Below are positions 32,097 to 44,359 of a stretch of 64,000 nt of DNA, in pieces. Positions within the stretch are counted from its first letter, which is position 1; the number at the start of each line of letters is the position of its first letter. The notes under the pieces are model-generated. The model searched no databases, had not been told where the DNA came from, and worked only from the letters and a program-made list of their open reading frames with translations. The translations under genes and the position numbers were made by a program. The stretch is from Basidiobolus meristosporus CBS 931.73 (Eukaryota; Basidiobolomycota; Basidiobolomycetes; Basidiobolales; Basidiobolaceae), in NCBI GenBank assembly GCA_002104905.1, contig MCFE01000373.1, positions 1 to 64,000 on the forward strand, in the 5' to 3' direction.

Positions 32097-35000
32097 GAGC
32101 TGTCACTCTCTGCAGTGTCTACTACTGCTATTACTAGAACTTTTCCCTCTGCTGAAAAGTTGGATGGATCAAACTATCAGGTGTGGAAGGTGAAGATGAA
32201 GATGCTGCAACAAGAAAGAGGCCTTTGGGATATTATCATGGGAGAAGAATGCCCTCCTAAAAATGTGGGAGAGGAAGCCTTAAAGTACCAGTAGAGAGAA
32301 CAAAGTGCCTTTAACTGCTTTTGCCTAAATGTTAAAGACAAATTGCCGATTCAATGCTCAAGAGCAAATATGGCAAAGGATGCCTGGAAGGCACTAGAAG
32401 ACACCTACCAGTCATGTTCAGCTGCTAAGAAAGTGTATCTTAGACAAAAATTCCTTACTAAACAATGCTGCCATGAGAAGAAATGGAAAATCTAACTAAC
32501 CAAAAACCCTGCTGGTGGATGAGATGGAACTTGTGGGCATACCAACTACCAATAAGGATATGAAAGTAACCATCCTGAATAGCCTGACTGATGTGTTTCA
32601 GGTCCTTGTATTAGCCCTAGAGTCCAGAACTGAAGAATTGACCTTAAATTATGTATATGAAAGGCTTCTGGATGAGGAATTAACAAAATCAAGCACCAAT
32701 AAGAAGGAAGAAGAAAATACTTTAATCAGCAAGGATAACCAGCCAAAGGAGGTACCCAAGACCCTACAAAGGCAACAGCAACCTGTTATGCAACTACAGC
32801 AAAAGGAAAGGAAGCACATAAGACCAGTGCTTCAAACAGAGAGATGGCTAGCAGAGAAAGCCTGAATATGGAAATGCTGCAACAACTGAAGATAGACCAT
32901 TCATATCAGCACTAGATATGGCTACAAAATAGGATTCTTGGATGTGGTATATTGACTCTGGAGCATCTCAATACTTCACACACCAAAAAGAACTTTTTAC
33001 CCAATATCAAGAAATTCCAATTAAGAAGGTTTTCATGGGTGACAATAGAACACTTGATGCTGTGGGAGAAGGAACTATCCAAGTAAACCTTAGAAGCAGT
33101 GAAGGAAGCCATACACTGACCTTTAGAGAAGTGCTCTATGTACCAGATATAGCCAAGAACCTACTTTCTGTAAGGAAGGCCACTGCAGAAGGACTCAGTT
33201 TCAACTTTGACAATTCTGGATGCAAGATCACTGATCAAAATGGTGCCCATATTGCTTTGGGTATCTGAGATTGGAATCTATGCAGTAGACTTATATTCCA
33301 TCATATTTGGAAGCCAATATAAGTAACTTAAATGAAGAAACACCAATGCTTTGGCACAGGAGATTTGGGCACATCAATTTAATTATATATTTGTACAAAA
33401 TGATCAAAGATCAGCTAATTTCCGGAGGACAAGTTGATCCCCCAGCTGATTTGGAGCACTGTGAGGCCTGCATATATGCAAAACAAGCTAGACAGCTGTT
33501 CAAGAGCTCTGGGTTAATCAAAACTAAGAAAAAACTAGATCTAATTCACTCAGATCTGTGTGGGCCAATGTCAACTTATCCTTTGGTGGGATGAAGTATT
33601 TAATCACTTTTATTGATGAATATACAAGATACATGTGGGTTTACTTCGTGGAGAGAAAGGAAGAAGCTCTTTCTAAGTTCAAGGAGTTCAAAGCCATGGT
33701 GGAGAGAAAAACTAGTGAACAAATCAAGAAAATTTGCTCTGACAACAGTGGAGAATATACCGCAAACTCTTCATCCACTTCTGCAAAACTCATGGGATAA
33801 AGCAAGAGACTACTGTTCCATACTCCCCACAGCAAAACAGAGTAACAGAATGTGCTAACAGATCAATAATTGATATGGCAAGATCTATGATCCATGATCA
33901 AATATTATCCTATGATTTTTGGGCTGAATCAGTTGCCACTGCTGTATACCTTAGAAATAGGAGTTACAACAGAATAATTTGTGATCTGACTCCATCTGAA
34001 GCATGGTATGGGTAAATACCAAGTGCAGAACATCTAAGAATACTTGGTTGTACAGCATATGCCAAGAAACTTCCTTCAAATCTGTCAAAATTTGAGCCAA
34101 AAAGTGTAAAATGCATATTTTTTGGTTACTGCAATGAAGCCCTTTTCACTCCAGAGCACTCTACAACAATGTTTCAGCCAGAATCAATCCCCAGAAATAC
34201 CCCAGAAGTGATCATTTCAGTATCAAATGCCTGGAGATCCAATTGGACAAGAAATAGCCCAAATTACTACATCAATGAGGGTACAAACTTAGCCTATGCC
34301 TATTCAGTCCATATTGATGAGCCCCAGACTATAAAAGAGGCCCTAAATTGCCCTCAGACAAAGTCTTGGAGATCTCCAATGACTGCTGAATATCAGGCCC
34401 TGATGGAAAATCAAACTTGGGACTTAGTCAAATTACTAATCAACCAAAAATCAATTGGATGCATATGGGTCTTTAAGAAAAAATACAAGGCTAATGGTAC
34501 ATTTGAAAGATGCAAAGCAAGACTTGTGGCCATGGATACTCTCAAACAAAAGGACTTGACTATACTGTGACCTTTGTACTGGTAGCAAAGTTTAATTCCA
34601 TCAGATTAATATTGTCTATTGCAGCCAAATATAAGTTTTTTATACATTAAGTGGATGTAAAAATTGCTTTTTTGAATGGAGAACATGAGGAGAATGTTTA
34701 TATGGACCAGCCTGATTGGTCTGCTGACCAAGATACCCCCCATTTAGTCTGCAAGCTTAGAAAATCTCTATATAGTCTCAAACAATCACCAAGAGCCTGG
34801 AATTGTAAGATAGATTCTTATTTGGAATCTTTGAGTTTCAAAAGGAGTAGTGCTGACTATAGCATATACTATAAGCCAGATAGAGCAAATCCAGTTCTAT
34901 TAGCTCTGTATGTAGATGACCTTATTATAGCCACCAATAACCTATCAATATTAGAAAAGACTAAATCCAGCCTATCTAAAGAGCTCAAGATGTCCAACCT

Positions 35001-35757
35001 AGGAAAACTCAGTTACTACTAAGAGCTAAAGTTCCCCATAGACAGATGTACCTTGACTATTGCCCTAAGCCAATCCAAGTATATTCAAGATATACTAAGG
35101 ATGTACCAAATGGAAGACTGTTAACTGGGAGCCATCTTAATGGAGACAAACCTTAACTTGGTCAAAACCCAACCAAATCAAGAAAGCTTGGTGCCATCTG
35201 AAAGCCCTGACTTTCCTTATCAATCAATGGTTGGCAGTCTGACATTTATAATGCTTAGAACAAGTCCAGATATCTAATATTCAGTGGGAGTTGCCCACCA
35301 GAATAATCAGAACTATGGATCTCCTCATATTGCAGCAGTTAGGTGGATCTTTAAATACCTAAAAGGAGCTGCTGATATTTACTTAAGATACACTTATAAG
35401 GATTCAGAACAGAATCTTGTGAGATACTCAGATGATGATTGGGGACAAAATCTGGAAGACAGAAGATCCACCACAGGACACACCTTTCTTTACTCTCAAG
35501 GAGCAATTTCATGGAATTCAAAACAGCAACCAATTGTAGCACTTCCCACCACAGAGGCAGAGTACATGGCAGCCTGTGAAGCTACAAAAGAAGCAATGTT
35601 GTTAAGAAAGCCTTTTACAGATTTTGGCCTATGTCAAAAAATGCCTATTACTTTATCTCAAGATAATGAAGGATGTACACAGTTAGGTTCAAATCCAACT
35701 TTCATTCCAGAACTGAGTACTTACATATTAGACATCACTTCATACGTGAAGCTATAA
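32088..35757 (+). pseudogene. Decayed Ty1/copia gag-pol
   Basis: Domain order is copia-type, spread over frames broken by many stops and shifts. Gag lies at 32088-32865, with the typical N-terminal KLDGSNYQVWK and W-D motifs. Protease is at 32942-33268 (WYIDSGAS). The GAG-pre-integrase and integrase zinc region starts at 33307 (LWHRRFGH, then CEAC), and the integrase core at 33558-33800 has HSDLCGP and DNSGEY. Reverse transcriptase is at 34169-35022 with YVDD at 34909-34920, and RNase H at 35284-35757 (TTEAEYMA). Integrase precedes reverse transcriptase, which separates copia from gypsy. No 3' LTR is found: after RNase H the sequence passes into the DNA-transposon-like repeat at about 35.79 kb. 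It cannot be autonomous. Confidence 0.88.
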
Positions 35758-35789
35758 AGAATAACTTGGATCTAATTCAAGATATATTT

Positions 35790-36215
35790 TCCTTCAATGT
35801 CAACATATGACTCTCAATGCTTCAGATGTATTTTGGGTAGAAACTGCTTCAGATGGCTACTTGAATAAATAAACATCAAGTTTATCCCGTTCTTGCATTT
35901 GTAGTGTTGCATATACTTATGACTATTGATTGGAGCTTGGGAGAAATAGCATGGGGAGTGGATACTCCAGAATATCTTGCCAATTCTTTCATATTTCTTC
36001 AGCATCTCAAAGGGCTCATTTAGCTTGAAATGCCACATGTACAACTTGGGCATTAGTGTAGGGATATTGCTGAGGAGTAAATGCATTGCTACCAGTGGAA
36101 AGCTTTTTCTCCTACATATTCCCGCTATTTTTAGTACCACTGTTCTTGATTAACTGCACTTTCTGGCCAATGGCTTATAGCTTGCCAGCTTTGCTGCATT
36201 TGTAGGTTGACTGCT
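35790..36215 (-). repeat. Dispersed repeat fragment shared with 63.57-64.0 kb
   Basis: The stretch ATGACTCTCAATGCTTC and the 400 bases after it match 63,590-64,000 at roughly 70% by eye, in the same orientation. At 63 kb this DNA lies just upstream (minus strand) of a transposase frame, so the fragment belongs to the Tnp2-type family. It directly adjoins the truncated ends of the copia and gypsy elements. Confidence 0.6.
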
Positions 36216-39200
36216 ATATGTTCCCTTGATGAGAAGATGATGTTCTTAGATTTGCTGGGCACCGGTTGGGTAGAGTACTTTCATGGAATGGTTCTAGGAG
36301 GGATACATGGAATGTATCATGAATTTTCATACTTGGTGGCAACTGAAGTTGGTACACAATTGCACTAAGTTTCTTCTTGATCTTGAATGGACCTAGTTTC
36401 TTGTAGTCTAATTTGTCACAAGGGCAGCTGGTAGCAATGTTTCTGCTCAAGAGCCATACTAAGTCTCCTTCATCAAGCTTGGGGCTAGGCTGCTGTTTGT
36501 TGTCTGCAAACTTCTTGTACCCCTCATGGGCTAAGGATAGTTCTTGCTTGAGTGTTTCTTGGATTTCTAGAATAATTGACACATGTTCAGCTGCTGGGGG
36601 GCTCATAGGGTTGGTTAGGATCTGAATATCAAATTGCAGATGAAAACCATAATTTGCATAGAATGGGGTGAGACCTGTTGCATGAAGTGCTTCCAGAATC
36701 TTGATATGAACTGGGGCCATCTATCTGATACAACATCACTGGAGATACCATGGAGTTGGAAAATATTCTTGATCACTAAGTGGGTAGTCTCCTTAGCATC
36801 TATGTTCTTTGAGCAGGGAATGAAGTGAGCCAACTTGGTGAGCCAATCTGCCATTACTAGGATTGAATTGAATTTGTTGAATTCTGGGAGGTTGGTAATG
36901 AAGTCCATTGAAATTGACTTCCAATGCTGGTTGGGGATTGGCAAGGGTTGGAGTAGTCCATATGGCTAGGGTCTAGCAGATTTTACATGGTTACATATAT
37001 CACAGGATTGGAGGTACTCCTTGACAAGAGATATCATCTTGATTATTGTGGCTATGGAACTGGTGGCTTGGCTGGCCTTGACTTTCTCAAGGAGTGAGGG
37101 AGCAATAATGCTGGACAACTGGGTGGCAAGGAGCTCAAAGTGTCTTCTGTTGAGTACCAGGTGTTTCATTTGCTGACAGGCATCATCCCCTTCTTCAAGG
37201 GAATACTCCACCTTTCTGGACAGGGCATCAGGCTTTCCCCGTTTTATTCCTGGTCTATAGGTGATGACAAAGTCAAGGCTGGACAGGACAAGGGACCATC
37301 TGGCTTGTCTACGGTTTAGTACTTTTGAGGAGGTAGAGTACTCAAGCTTCTTGTTGTCACAGAAGATCTTATCTTTTGGGCTGCACCATCAAGGTAGGAC
37401 ATCCATTGTTCAAAGGCAACAATGACTGCAAGTAGTTCCTTATCATAGATATTGTAGTTTACTTCAGCTGGAGTAAATTTCTGGGAGTAGAATGCAATAG
37501 GGTGTAGAACATTCTTGTCATTGTACTGGGAACAGATTGCACCAAGTGCAAAGTCAGAGGCATCAGTTTCAGTGATGAAAGGTTTCTCAAGATCAGGGTG
37601 AGCAAGCAGGAGAGCCTATAGGAAGGATTTCTTGATGGAATTAAAGTGCTTGAGCTGTTCCTCATTCCTGGCAAAGGGCAGATTCTTCTGGGTGAGCTTT
37701 GTCAAGGGAGTGACTATCTTGGAGTAGTGGGCAATAAATCTACAATAGAAGCTGGCAGATCCAAGGAAGGACTGCACTTCTTTTACATAATAGGGAGTTT
37801 TCCACAACTGGATGGCTTCTACTTTCTTGGGGTCCATTCTTGTTCCATCTGAGCTGATAAGATAACCTAAGAGCTCAACTTCTTTTGGGTCAAACTCACA
37901 TTTCTCCAATTTGGCATAGTGACCAGCAGTGTCAAGTTTGGTCAAGACTTTCTTGACATGGGAATTCTGTTCTTCTTGTGTCTTAGAGTAGATCAAGATG
38001 TCATCAAGATAGATAACCACAAATTGGTCAAGGAATTCACAGAAGATGTCATTCATCAGGTGTTGAAAGACCGCTGGTGCATTGGTGAGACCAAATGCCA
38101 TAACTTTATACACAAAATGACCATATCTTGTCCTGAATGCAGTTTTGCATTCATCACCAGGCTTGATCCTGACAAGGTTATATACTCCTCTGAGGTCAAT
38201 CTTAGTAAATACTTTGGCAGCAGAGAGTCGATCCAGCAGGGTGTTGATCAGGGGTAAATGGTACTGGTTCTTGATTGTTATCTTATTCAGTGCATGGTAG
38301 TCTACACACATTCTTAGGGTACCATTCTTTTTTTTGACAAAGAGGATTGGGGCACCAGCTGGGGACTTAGAGTGCTGAATAAAACCTTTCTGGTGGTTTT
38401 CTTGAATATAGCCATGGAGTTCTTTCAAATCAGATTGCAAGAGGTTGTAAATAGGACCAAAAGGTGGGGTTCTTCCTACTTCAAGGTCAATGGGACAATC
38501 ATAGCATCTATGGGCTAGGAGTAGTTTGGCTTTCTTCTTGTCAAAGACATGGGCAAACTCTTGATATTTGGCAGGTATTCCATTGGAGGGGGTTCCTTCA
38601 GTGATGATGGGCTCCTGTATCTGGGATAGCTTAGGAAAGGATACTCCTTTACCTGAAAAATGAGGTGGTTTCATGGAGTTGACATGGTGGATTCTGGGGA
38701 ATGTCAGGATTTTGGTCTTCCAGTTATAGCTGGGTTTTGGTTACTAAGCCATGAGCTTCCAGGGACTACGGAGTAATGGGGAGTGTTGATGATGCCTGGA
38801 CAAATGACTGGTCAACAAAACAAGAGGAAGCACCAGAATCTATGAGGGCAAGGACACAGACAGGGCTGGATTCATGGATGTGGATGTTGACAGGTTTTCT
38901 TAAGGACTGGATGGACTTGGTAGGGAATGATATTTCTTGAATGTGCTGAATTTGCATTGGAGGGTCCAGTTGCAAGCCTGTGATTGTAACTGGACATTGG
39001 AGTTTCTCAATAATTCAGGAGAAGATTGCTCACTGGATGATTGCAGGAGCTTGAAGCTGGACCTCTTGTTAGGACAAGACTTTGCAATGTGGCCTGGCTG
39101 GCCACAGTAAAGGCACAGGTTTGCCTGCTGATGTCTAGATCCTTCTTCTTTGGTGAGTTTCTTATATTTAGCACTGTCAATTTGCATAGGATCATCAAGC

Positions 39201-39300
39201 ATGGTAATGGGTGACTGGATTACTGGAGAGGAGGTTGGCTGATAAGTATGTTGGAATTTCTGTTTCTTCTGGAAAAGACATCCACAGGTAAGTCAGAAGC
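36214..39300 (-). pseudogene. Decayed Ty3/gypsy gag-pol (chromovirus-like)
   Basis: Read from 39300 downward: a short gag remnant ending in a CCHC knuckle (CLYCGQPGHIAKSC), protease with LIDSGAS, then reverse transcriptase within one open frame (38674-37616) carrying KKKNGTLRMCVDYHALN and YLDDILIYS. RNase H remnants, an integrase zinc region with CDIC, and the integrase core (DFITNLP, SDRWPQF) follow. A 36720-36214 frame ends in the region where chromoviruses carry a chromodomain (YKKLGPFKI, HDTFHVSLLEPF). Reverse transcriptase before integrase and this C-terminus place it with Tf1/sushi-like gypsy elements. Most of gag and the 3' LTR are missing. The usual DRGPQF reads DRWPQF here. Confidence 0.88.
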
Positions 39301-39313
39301 AGTCTGATAGAAC

Positions 39314-39848
39314 TGTTATGAATAGACACAAGACAGGAGGGTAGAGCTAGGCAAGACAGGACCAGGAAAGGACTTAGGTGTGGATCAACAAGGCAAGATG
39401 TATTTCCAAGGCAAGGCTGTTTATTCAAGACCTGTGTTTATCAGACTGAGGAATAAATAAGGGGGGATAGGAATATAATTACTTTTTGGCAATATGGATG
39501 CCAAGAGATATTGGCTAATTCTAATGGGGTTCTGGGGTGAGGCACAGTAAGTGTGCCAAGATAGAATATACTAAAGAACAGACCAGAATATCACATGGAG
39601 ATATGTCAGGGGTCAGCTGATCATGTAACTAGGTCATCTGACATGTAGTTACCATATATGGCATGGGACAACATAAACTCTAATGGGAAACTTCCATAGA
39701 ATGTTCCATTGTGTAACATTGACTTGGAGCATTCAAGAAGTTGCTAGAATGCAGTGGAACTCTCTAGACAGAACTGGGATTTCTTCACTGACTTGGTTTA
39801 GCTAGATGATTGGAGACCAGGAATGTCATGTGATCATGACATGTAACA
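39314..39848 (-). repeat. 5' LTR of the gypsy element (535 bp)
   Basis: On the minus strand it starts TGTTACATG at 39848 and ends TCATAACA at 39314, giving TGTTA...TAACA terminal inverted repeats. It lies immediately upstream of the gag remnant. No second copy is in the window, so the limits rest on termini and position. Confidence 0.6.
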
Positions 39849-39864
39849 TGTCAGAAACATGCAT

Positions 39865-39980
39865 GACACTATCTTGGTCCACTGGTACTATCTGCCACTA
39901 AATTTAATTACTAGCCCTAAAGTAAGATCTATACAAAGCACTTATAGTGCCAGATAGTACCAATGGACCAAGATAGTGCC
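39865..39980. repeat. 35-bp inverted repeat with CACTA-type ends
   Basis: 39865-39899 and 39946-39980 are reverse complements with 3 mismatches, separated by 46 bp. The outer ends read CACTATCTTGG and CCAAGATAGTG, like CACTA-superfamily termini. It may be the terminal or subterminal foldback of the transposon that extends to about 43.0 kb. Confidence 0.65.
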
Positions 39981-40521
39981 ATGCATTTTTCTAACATGCT
40001 ACAAGCCACAGGAGCTAGATTCAGAGTGCCATGGTTATTGAGTAGCTGATGCATGTACTCAGCTCTTCTGTGCTCCTACACATTGTGCACAACATTGACC
40101 TATAAAAAAAGGTCAAAAAATGGATTTTCTCCAACACAATGGGTGTAACACAGAGGTGGCTTTGCATGAAGATGCAGAGCTATGTTTCACACTCTCTGTC
40201 CAAGTATAGGTCCACTTGGCCTCCCTGATGCACTATGACATCATTTGGCACTCATGGCTCAATGTGGCACCGTCCAATGGAACAACTCTAATATAGTGCC
40301 AGATAGTGCCATGCACCTTTGTGGCATATTACAAGCTGCAAAAGCTAGATGCCTAGTGCCATGGGTATTGAGTACCAGATGCATGTCTTCAGTCCTTCTG
40401 TCCTCTTACACATCATGAAAAATATTGATCCCAAAAATAAGGTCAAAAAATGGACTTGCTCCCACATGATGGGTGAAGCACAAGGGCTGCTTTGCATGCA
40501 GCAGCAGAACTATGTTTCTAC
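39971..40521. repeat. Two direct 221-bp repeats, period 330 bp
   Basis: Units at about 39971-40191 and 40301-40521 both run from AGATAGTGCCATGCA to CTATGTTTC and differ by many point changes. AGTGCCA motifs recur through the region, as subterminal transposase-binding repeats do in CACTA elements. Confidence 0.65.
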
Positions 40522-40536
40522 AATCGTATGATGGGA

Positions 40537-40773
40537 TCATGACGGTGATTTGCTAATTTTACAACCAAATAAAGGTATAAAACTTGACAAGATTTTATTG
40601 GTGGTGTGACAATATTTGCATGGTATTGCTGGGGTCATTTGGTGCTCTGTAACTATTTTAAGTGGATCCAGTTGGCCAGGACTTCCAATTGCCTTATATG
40701 GCAAGAAACTTGACGGTATTATGATGGCTTCACAGCAACCTCTACAAATGCGCACACCTGCCGCAATTGACAT
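40537..40773 (-). pseudogene. Conserved transposon-associated fragment with a CxYC motif
   Basis: A 78-codon segment closely related to 31345-31587: SSFLPYKAIGSPGQLDP and PCKYCHTTNKILSSFIPLFGC. The shared protein pattern in two decayed copies suggests it once coded for part of a transposon protein. I cannot name the domain. Confidence 0.45.
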
Positions 40774-41645
40774 GCTTCTACCACCTCAACTTTATAGCTT
40801 TTTAGTGTGATACTTGCAAAGCTGCCATATACCTTGTACTGCTGATAACATATACATCTTGCAAGCATATGCTTGGTTATTGCCACTTATGCCATGAATA
40901 CCTCCTGAATATCCGCAAAGAACTTCTTGGTATTTTGCCAATATATTCCTTCTACCTGCTGGATTCTAGTTCCCTTTATAGGTGTGCTTGGGCCTTTGTT
41001 TTTGTGAGTTCCATATTGAATGGTGTAGAAATTGGCTTGTGACCATGAAAAATCTGGCATACCTAGGTCAAGTTTTCCCAATAAAAATTAGTTGCTTGTT
41101 CCACCCAACCTAACTTTGTACTATTTAACTGATTACCACACATTGAGGCTTCTTAGCTTCTTAATACTGTAGGCATAGGTGTCTCCATGTGCACACTTGT
41201 CCTCAGTATTGTCCAACTCTTTTTGGCTGTCCTCCATGTGCCAACTCATCACATCCATGACAGACACAAAGGTAACATTCTTGATGAGATTGGGGCATGG
41301 TAATACCTGCAACTTGACTGGTCTTCATATATCCCTGTTGTGCATCAACATTTAAAACTTAGCCTACTTCACTCTGTTAGAAAATCTAGTACCCTAACTG
41401 ATTTTCCCTAACCCAGACATAACTAATCTGTGTTATGGTTTATTTTTTCACTTCTCAGAATCTATTTTTAGCTGTTAACCTGATCAATTTTCAAGTGGTC
41501 ATTACTTCCTGAACTCATCTGCTAAGCCTTTCCAAAGGATTAGTCATCTGGGATCCATCCAGCCACTTAGTAGTTGCCAAGACATCAGCTGATTAATGAT
41601 GCAATTTTTCATTTATCTTATGCGCTTATGTAATAATACATACTT

Positions 41646-42623
41646 TTACACAACAGCATTTACTGTTATCCTGCCAGAAAGCATACAAAACTCATCCAGC
41701 AATAGGTACAAGTAGCTATCCAGGTTGGACGGTGATTTAGGCCCAGATACCAATGAGACTACTATCAGATTATTGCTCTGATACCGTAAGATGGGAGGTA
41801 GATTCAGGTTGATGAGAATCAGTGGCCAGCAGGATTTGCTGGTAGAGTACTTGTTTAATGAGAATCCATGGAGTGCTAAAGCAAAGGCATGGTCATACAT
41901 ACCTTCAAAGTAGCCCTTGCTTCTTAGCTGTTTGTAATGTTTGCCATCAAATATAATGGATGTGTTTGTGCTTGATTGATACTGAGTGTGGTACTCCATA
42001 GCTTTGCAATATATTTTTCACTGCTTCAGCTTCCTCAGTTGTGGCATGACCAAAATATATCCTGAGTGTGAACAATGTTTTCCCTCAATTGTGGTGGATT
42101 CCTGACAATTTGGACATGTTGCAATGGTAGCATTTCCAGATGTGAATGCCATGCAACTGTTAACACATGCTGGAATCAGGATAGTCTCTGGCTCATATGT
42201 TGCCAGTTGCGTGACAGTTGTCCTCTTGTACCATATACATGGTAAGTTGCATTCTGGTATGATTTTGGCAAGAAGTAGTAATAAATCCTTAAAGCCCCCA
42301 TTACTGATATTAGTGGAGATGTGCCACTTCTCTAGCCACAACATTATATCATTCTCCAGTAGATGAATTACTGGGCTCACTTGGCTCCATAAAGCATCCT
42401 TTGCATTTGCTTAAATGGGTGTTGTCTCATTGCATATAGGGATTTGACTGGGCTCATATGTGGTACTGTTGTTAGTGGAGATAGGCTCACAATTAATCAG
42501 TGAACCTTCTTTGTCAGAGCCATCACTCTGTGTGCCATATTCAGAAGGTGGAGGTGAGCCTAAAGCTGTCACAAACTCACTGGACTCAGTTTGTGCAAGT
42601 TGACAAAGATGGCCAGGTGCCAA
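41646..42623 (-). pseudogene. Tnp2/Plavaka-type transposase, N-terminal and central part
   Basis: One reading frame of 326 codons interrupted by two stops (42411 and 42018). It contains an acidic SDGSDKEG linker, a helical region (WLEKWHIS), a zinc-ribbon-like segment (CVNSCMAF..CPNCQ) and then LILINLNLPPILRY..PGPKSP..LDSYLYLLLDE. That order and the NLPP..PGPK..D.YL..L.DE pattern are typical of Tnp2-type transposases of CACTA elements, including the fungal Plavaka group. Just upstream (about 42,780-42,700) a decayed CGYCDKP finger is present, as in family members. The frame lacks the DDE region after 41646. Not functional as it stands. Confidence 0.7.
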
Positions 42624-43779
42624 TATAAAAGTATCAACTGGCTGTCAAGATAATGCTGGTACAGTAGTTACCAATGAATGGTCAAATATGACTTAGGTGG
42701 CAAAACACTGGCTATGATCCTTGTAATACTCCTATGCTGTTTGCATGTTTCATGGCTGAGTGGCTTGTCACAATAGCCACATGGTCTTTTTTCTCTTCTC
42801 TTACGGTGTTGAGTCAAAGTAGTCTTGTCCATGGGGCAAACAGTTTGACCTTCAACAACGTAATGCTATTATATCACTTTTTGGTCAATACTCATGTGAA
42901 CTTAAGTCAGTCTTGTATTTGAGACATTGCACCTACATGAATGTAAAATTCAATGATGATCCGTTTATTGTGCAGGATGAATCTGGCACTCTACAGCACT
43001 ATCTGGCAATCTAATTTCTATTTTAATGCCAGTGGTAGGATGCGGTTACTGGTATTTTTACTCAATTTTAATTATGTTGCTCACAACAGTGCTTTTCTTG
43101 CTTTATTTACTCTAGAGAGCTCTCTAGGGACATTCCTCTTGGTGCATACCTTCTTTTATGGATATACTGTGCATTAATAAGTATCTTAGCTACTTTGCCT
43201 AATATGAGATTTTCTCCTATATATGACCTTCCACTTTATTTACTTGCCAATATGCTTAATCTCTTTAGATATCCAAATGTACACTGTAGTGGTGTATAGG
43301 TCCAAGGGAGAGATATGCCCAACACTTCTCAGGTGTTTTGTGTGTGGGGTGTTCACTGGGTGCAATAACCTCTGGCAAAAGCTTGCTAGGAATACTTGGG
43401 TTCTGTCTCTAATATCATGTGAAAGGGAATAAAGCCACAAGCTTGTCAAGGGAAAGCTATTGAGCTACAATCCCCAACTTGGTTGGCATCTTAACAAAAG
43501 TATGTGCTGGGTTCAGCGTCCTTTGAGATGACAATCTACTAAAGCTTCCAAAGTCAAAACAACTGTAAACTCAACCAGCAGGGACTTGATAAGAATGCAG
43601 CTGCGGTCAATAGATACAAAGACAGAAAAGTATTTTTGCCTGGACAACAACAAACTTGGGAAAGAGTCAAATATAATAAAAGAAACCTACTCTGAGTATT
43701 CCTCACAAGTAGTGCCTCCAAGGTCAGTTGGCTGTCAGCATGGTTTCCTGGGAGTGTCCTGTGGTCTGGGGTTGGAAGT

Positions 43780-44358
43780 TCAAGTAGCAGCAGGTAGCAG
43801 TGATCACACTAATCAACAAGTTGGTATATTGATAAAAGGGATGATGATTTATTGTTGAGGGATAGCCTCCCTTATATACTTTTCTTACTGGCTAAGTGAT
43901 TACTAATCATGATGTTCCAGAAGGTTCCAGATATGAATAGAAATCTAAATGACATCATAATGACCTAAGAATGTTCTAAGTAGGTGCTGGAAGGTTCTAA
44001 GAGGCACAGCACATCCAACCAATCAGGAATCAGTACTCTGAAACCTGTGTAACATAGGGATACCATATATGGAATGGAAATGGTAGGGATGGTGATGTGG
44101 GTTGATCAAGTGTCATGGGTACTAGTGTGGGTACTTGCCTAATATAGAAGCACTTATAGCTAGTAATCTTACATAAAGTGAGGGATAACTTATGCAATAA
44201 GGTAAGCAGATGTGATAGTCAACCAGCTTATGGGATAGTACTGATCAGGTAAGACAAATGGGATAAAACTAAAATAAGTGTAGTAGAGATATAGGGAAGT
44301 AGAAAATATGGGAATGAGCACATCTGTCAGTGAGTTTCACTGTCACCCCACTGCAACA
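43780..44358 (-). repeat. Old LTR copy related to the young element at 53.7-57.3 kb
   Basis: The reverse complement aligns with the 804-bp LTR at 53655 over most of its length: TGGGGTGACAG near its start, GGCAAGTACCC, CCATATATGG, ACAGGTTTCAGA, GATTCCTGATTGGTT, TAGAACCTTCCAG, AATAAATCATC. Identity is clearly lower than between the two young LTRs, and CpG sites of the young LTR read TpG or CpA here. Confidence 0.75.
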
Positions 44359-44359
44359 C

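Larger units (their letters stand above)
39865..43010 (-). mobile_element. CACTA (En/Spm)-type DNA transposon, decayed
   Basis: The left end carries the CACTA-like inverted repeat and AGTGCCA subterminal repeats. TGCCAGATAGTG at 40297-40308 has its exact reverse complement at 42997-43008. Between them, on the minus strand, lies a Tnp2-type transposase. The right limit is only approximate, and no 3-bp target duplication was found. Further transposase-like remnants occur at 41.35-40.9 kb on the minus strand. Confidence 0.5.
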
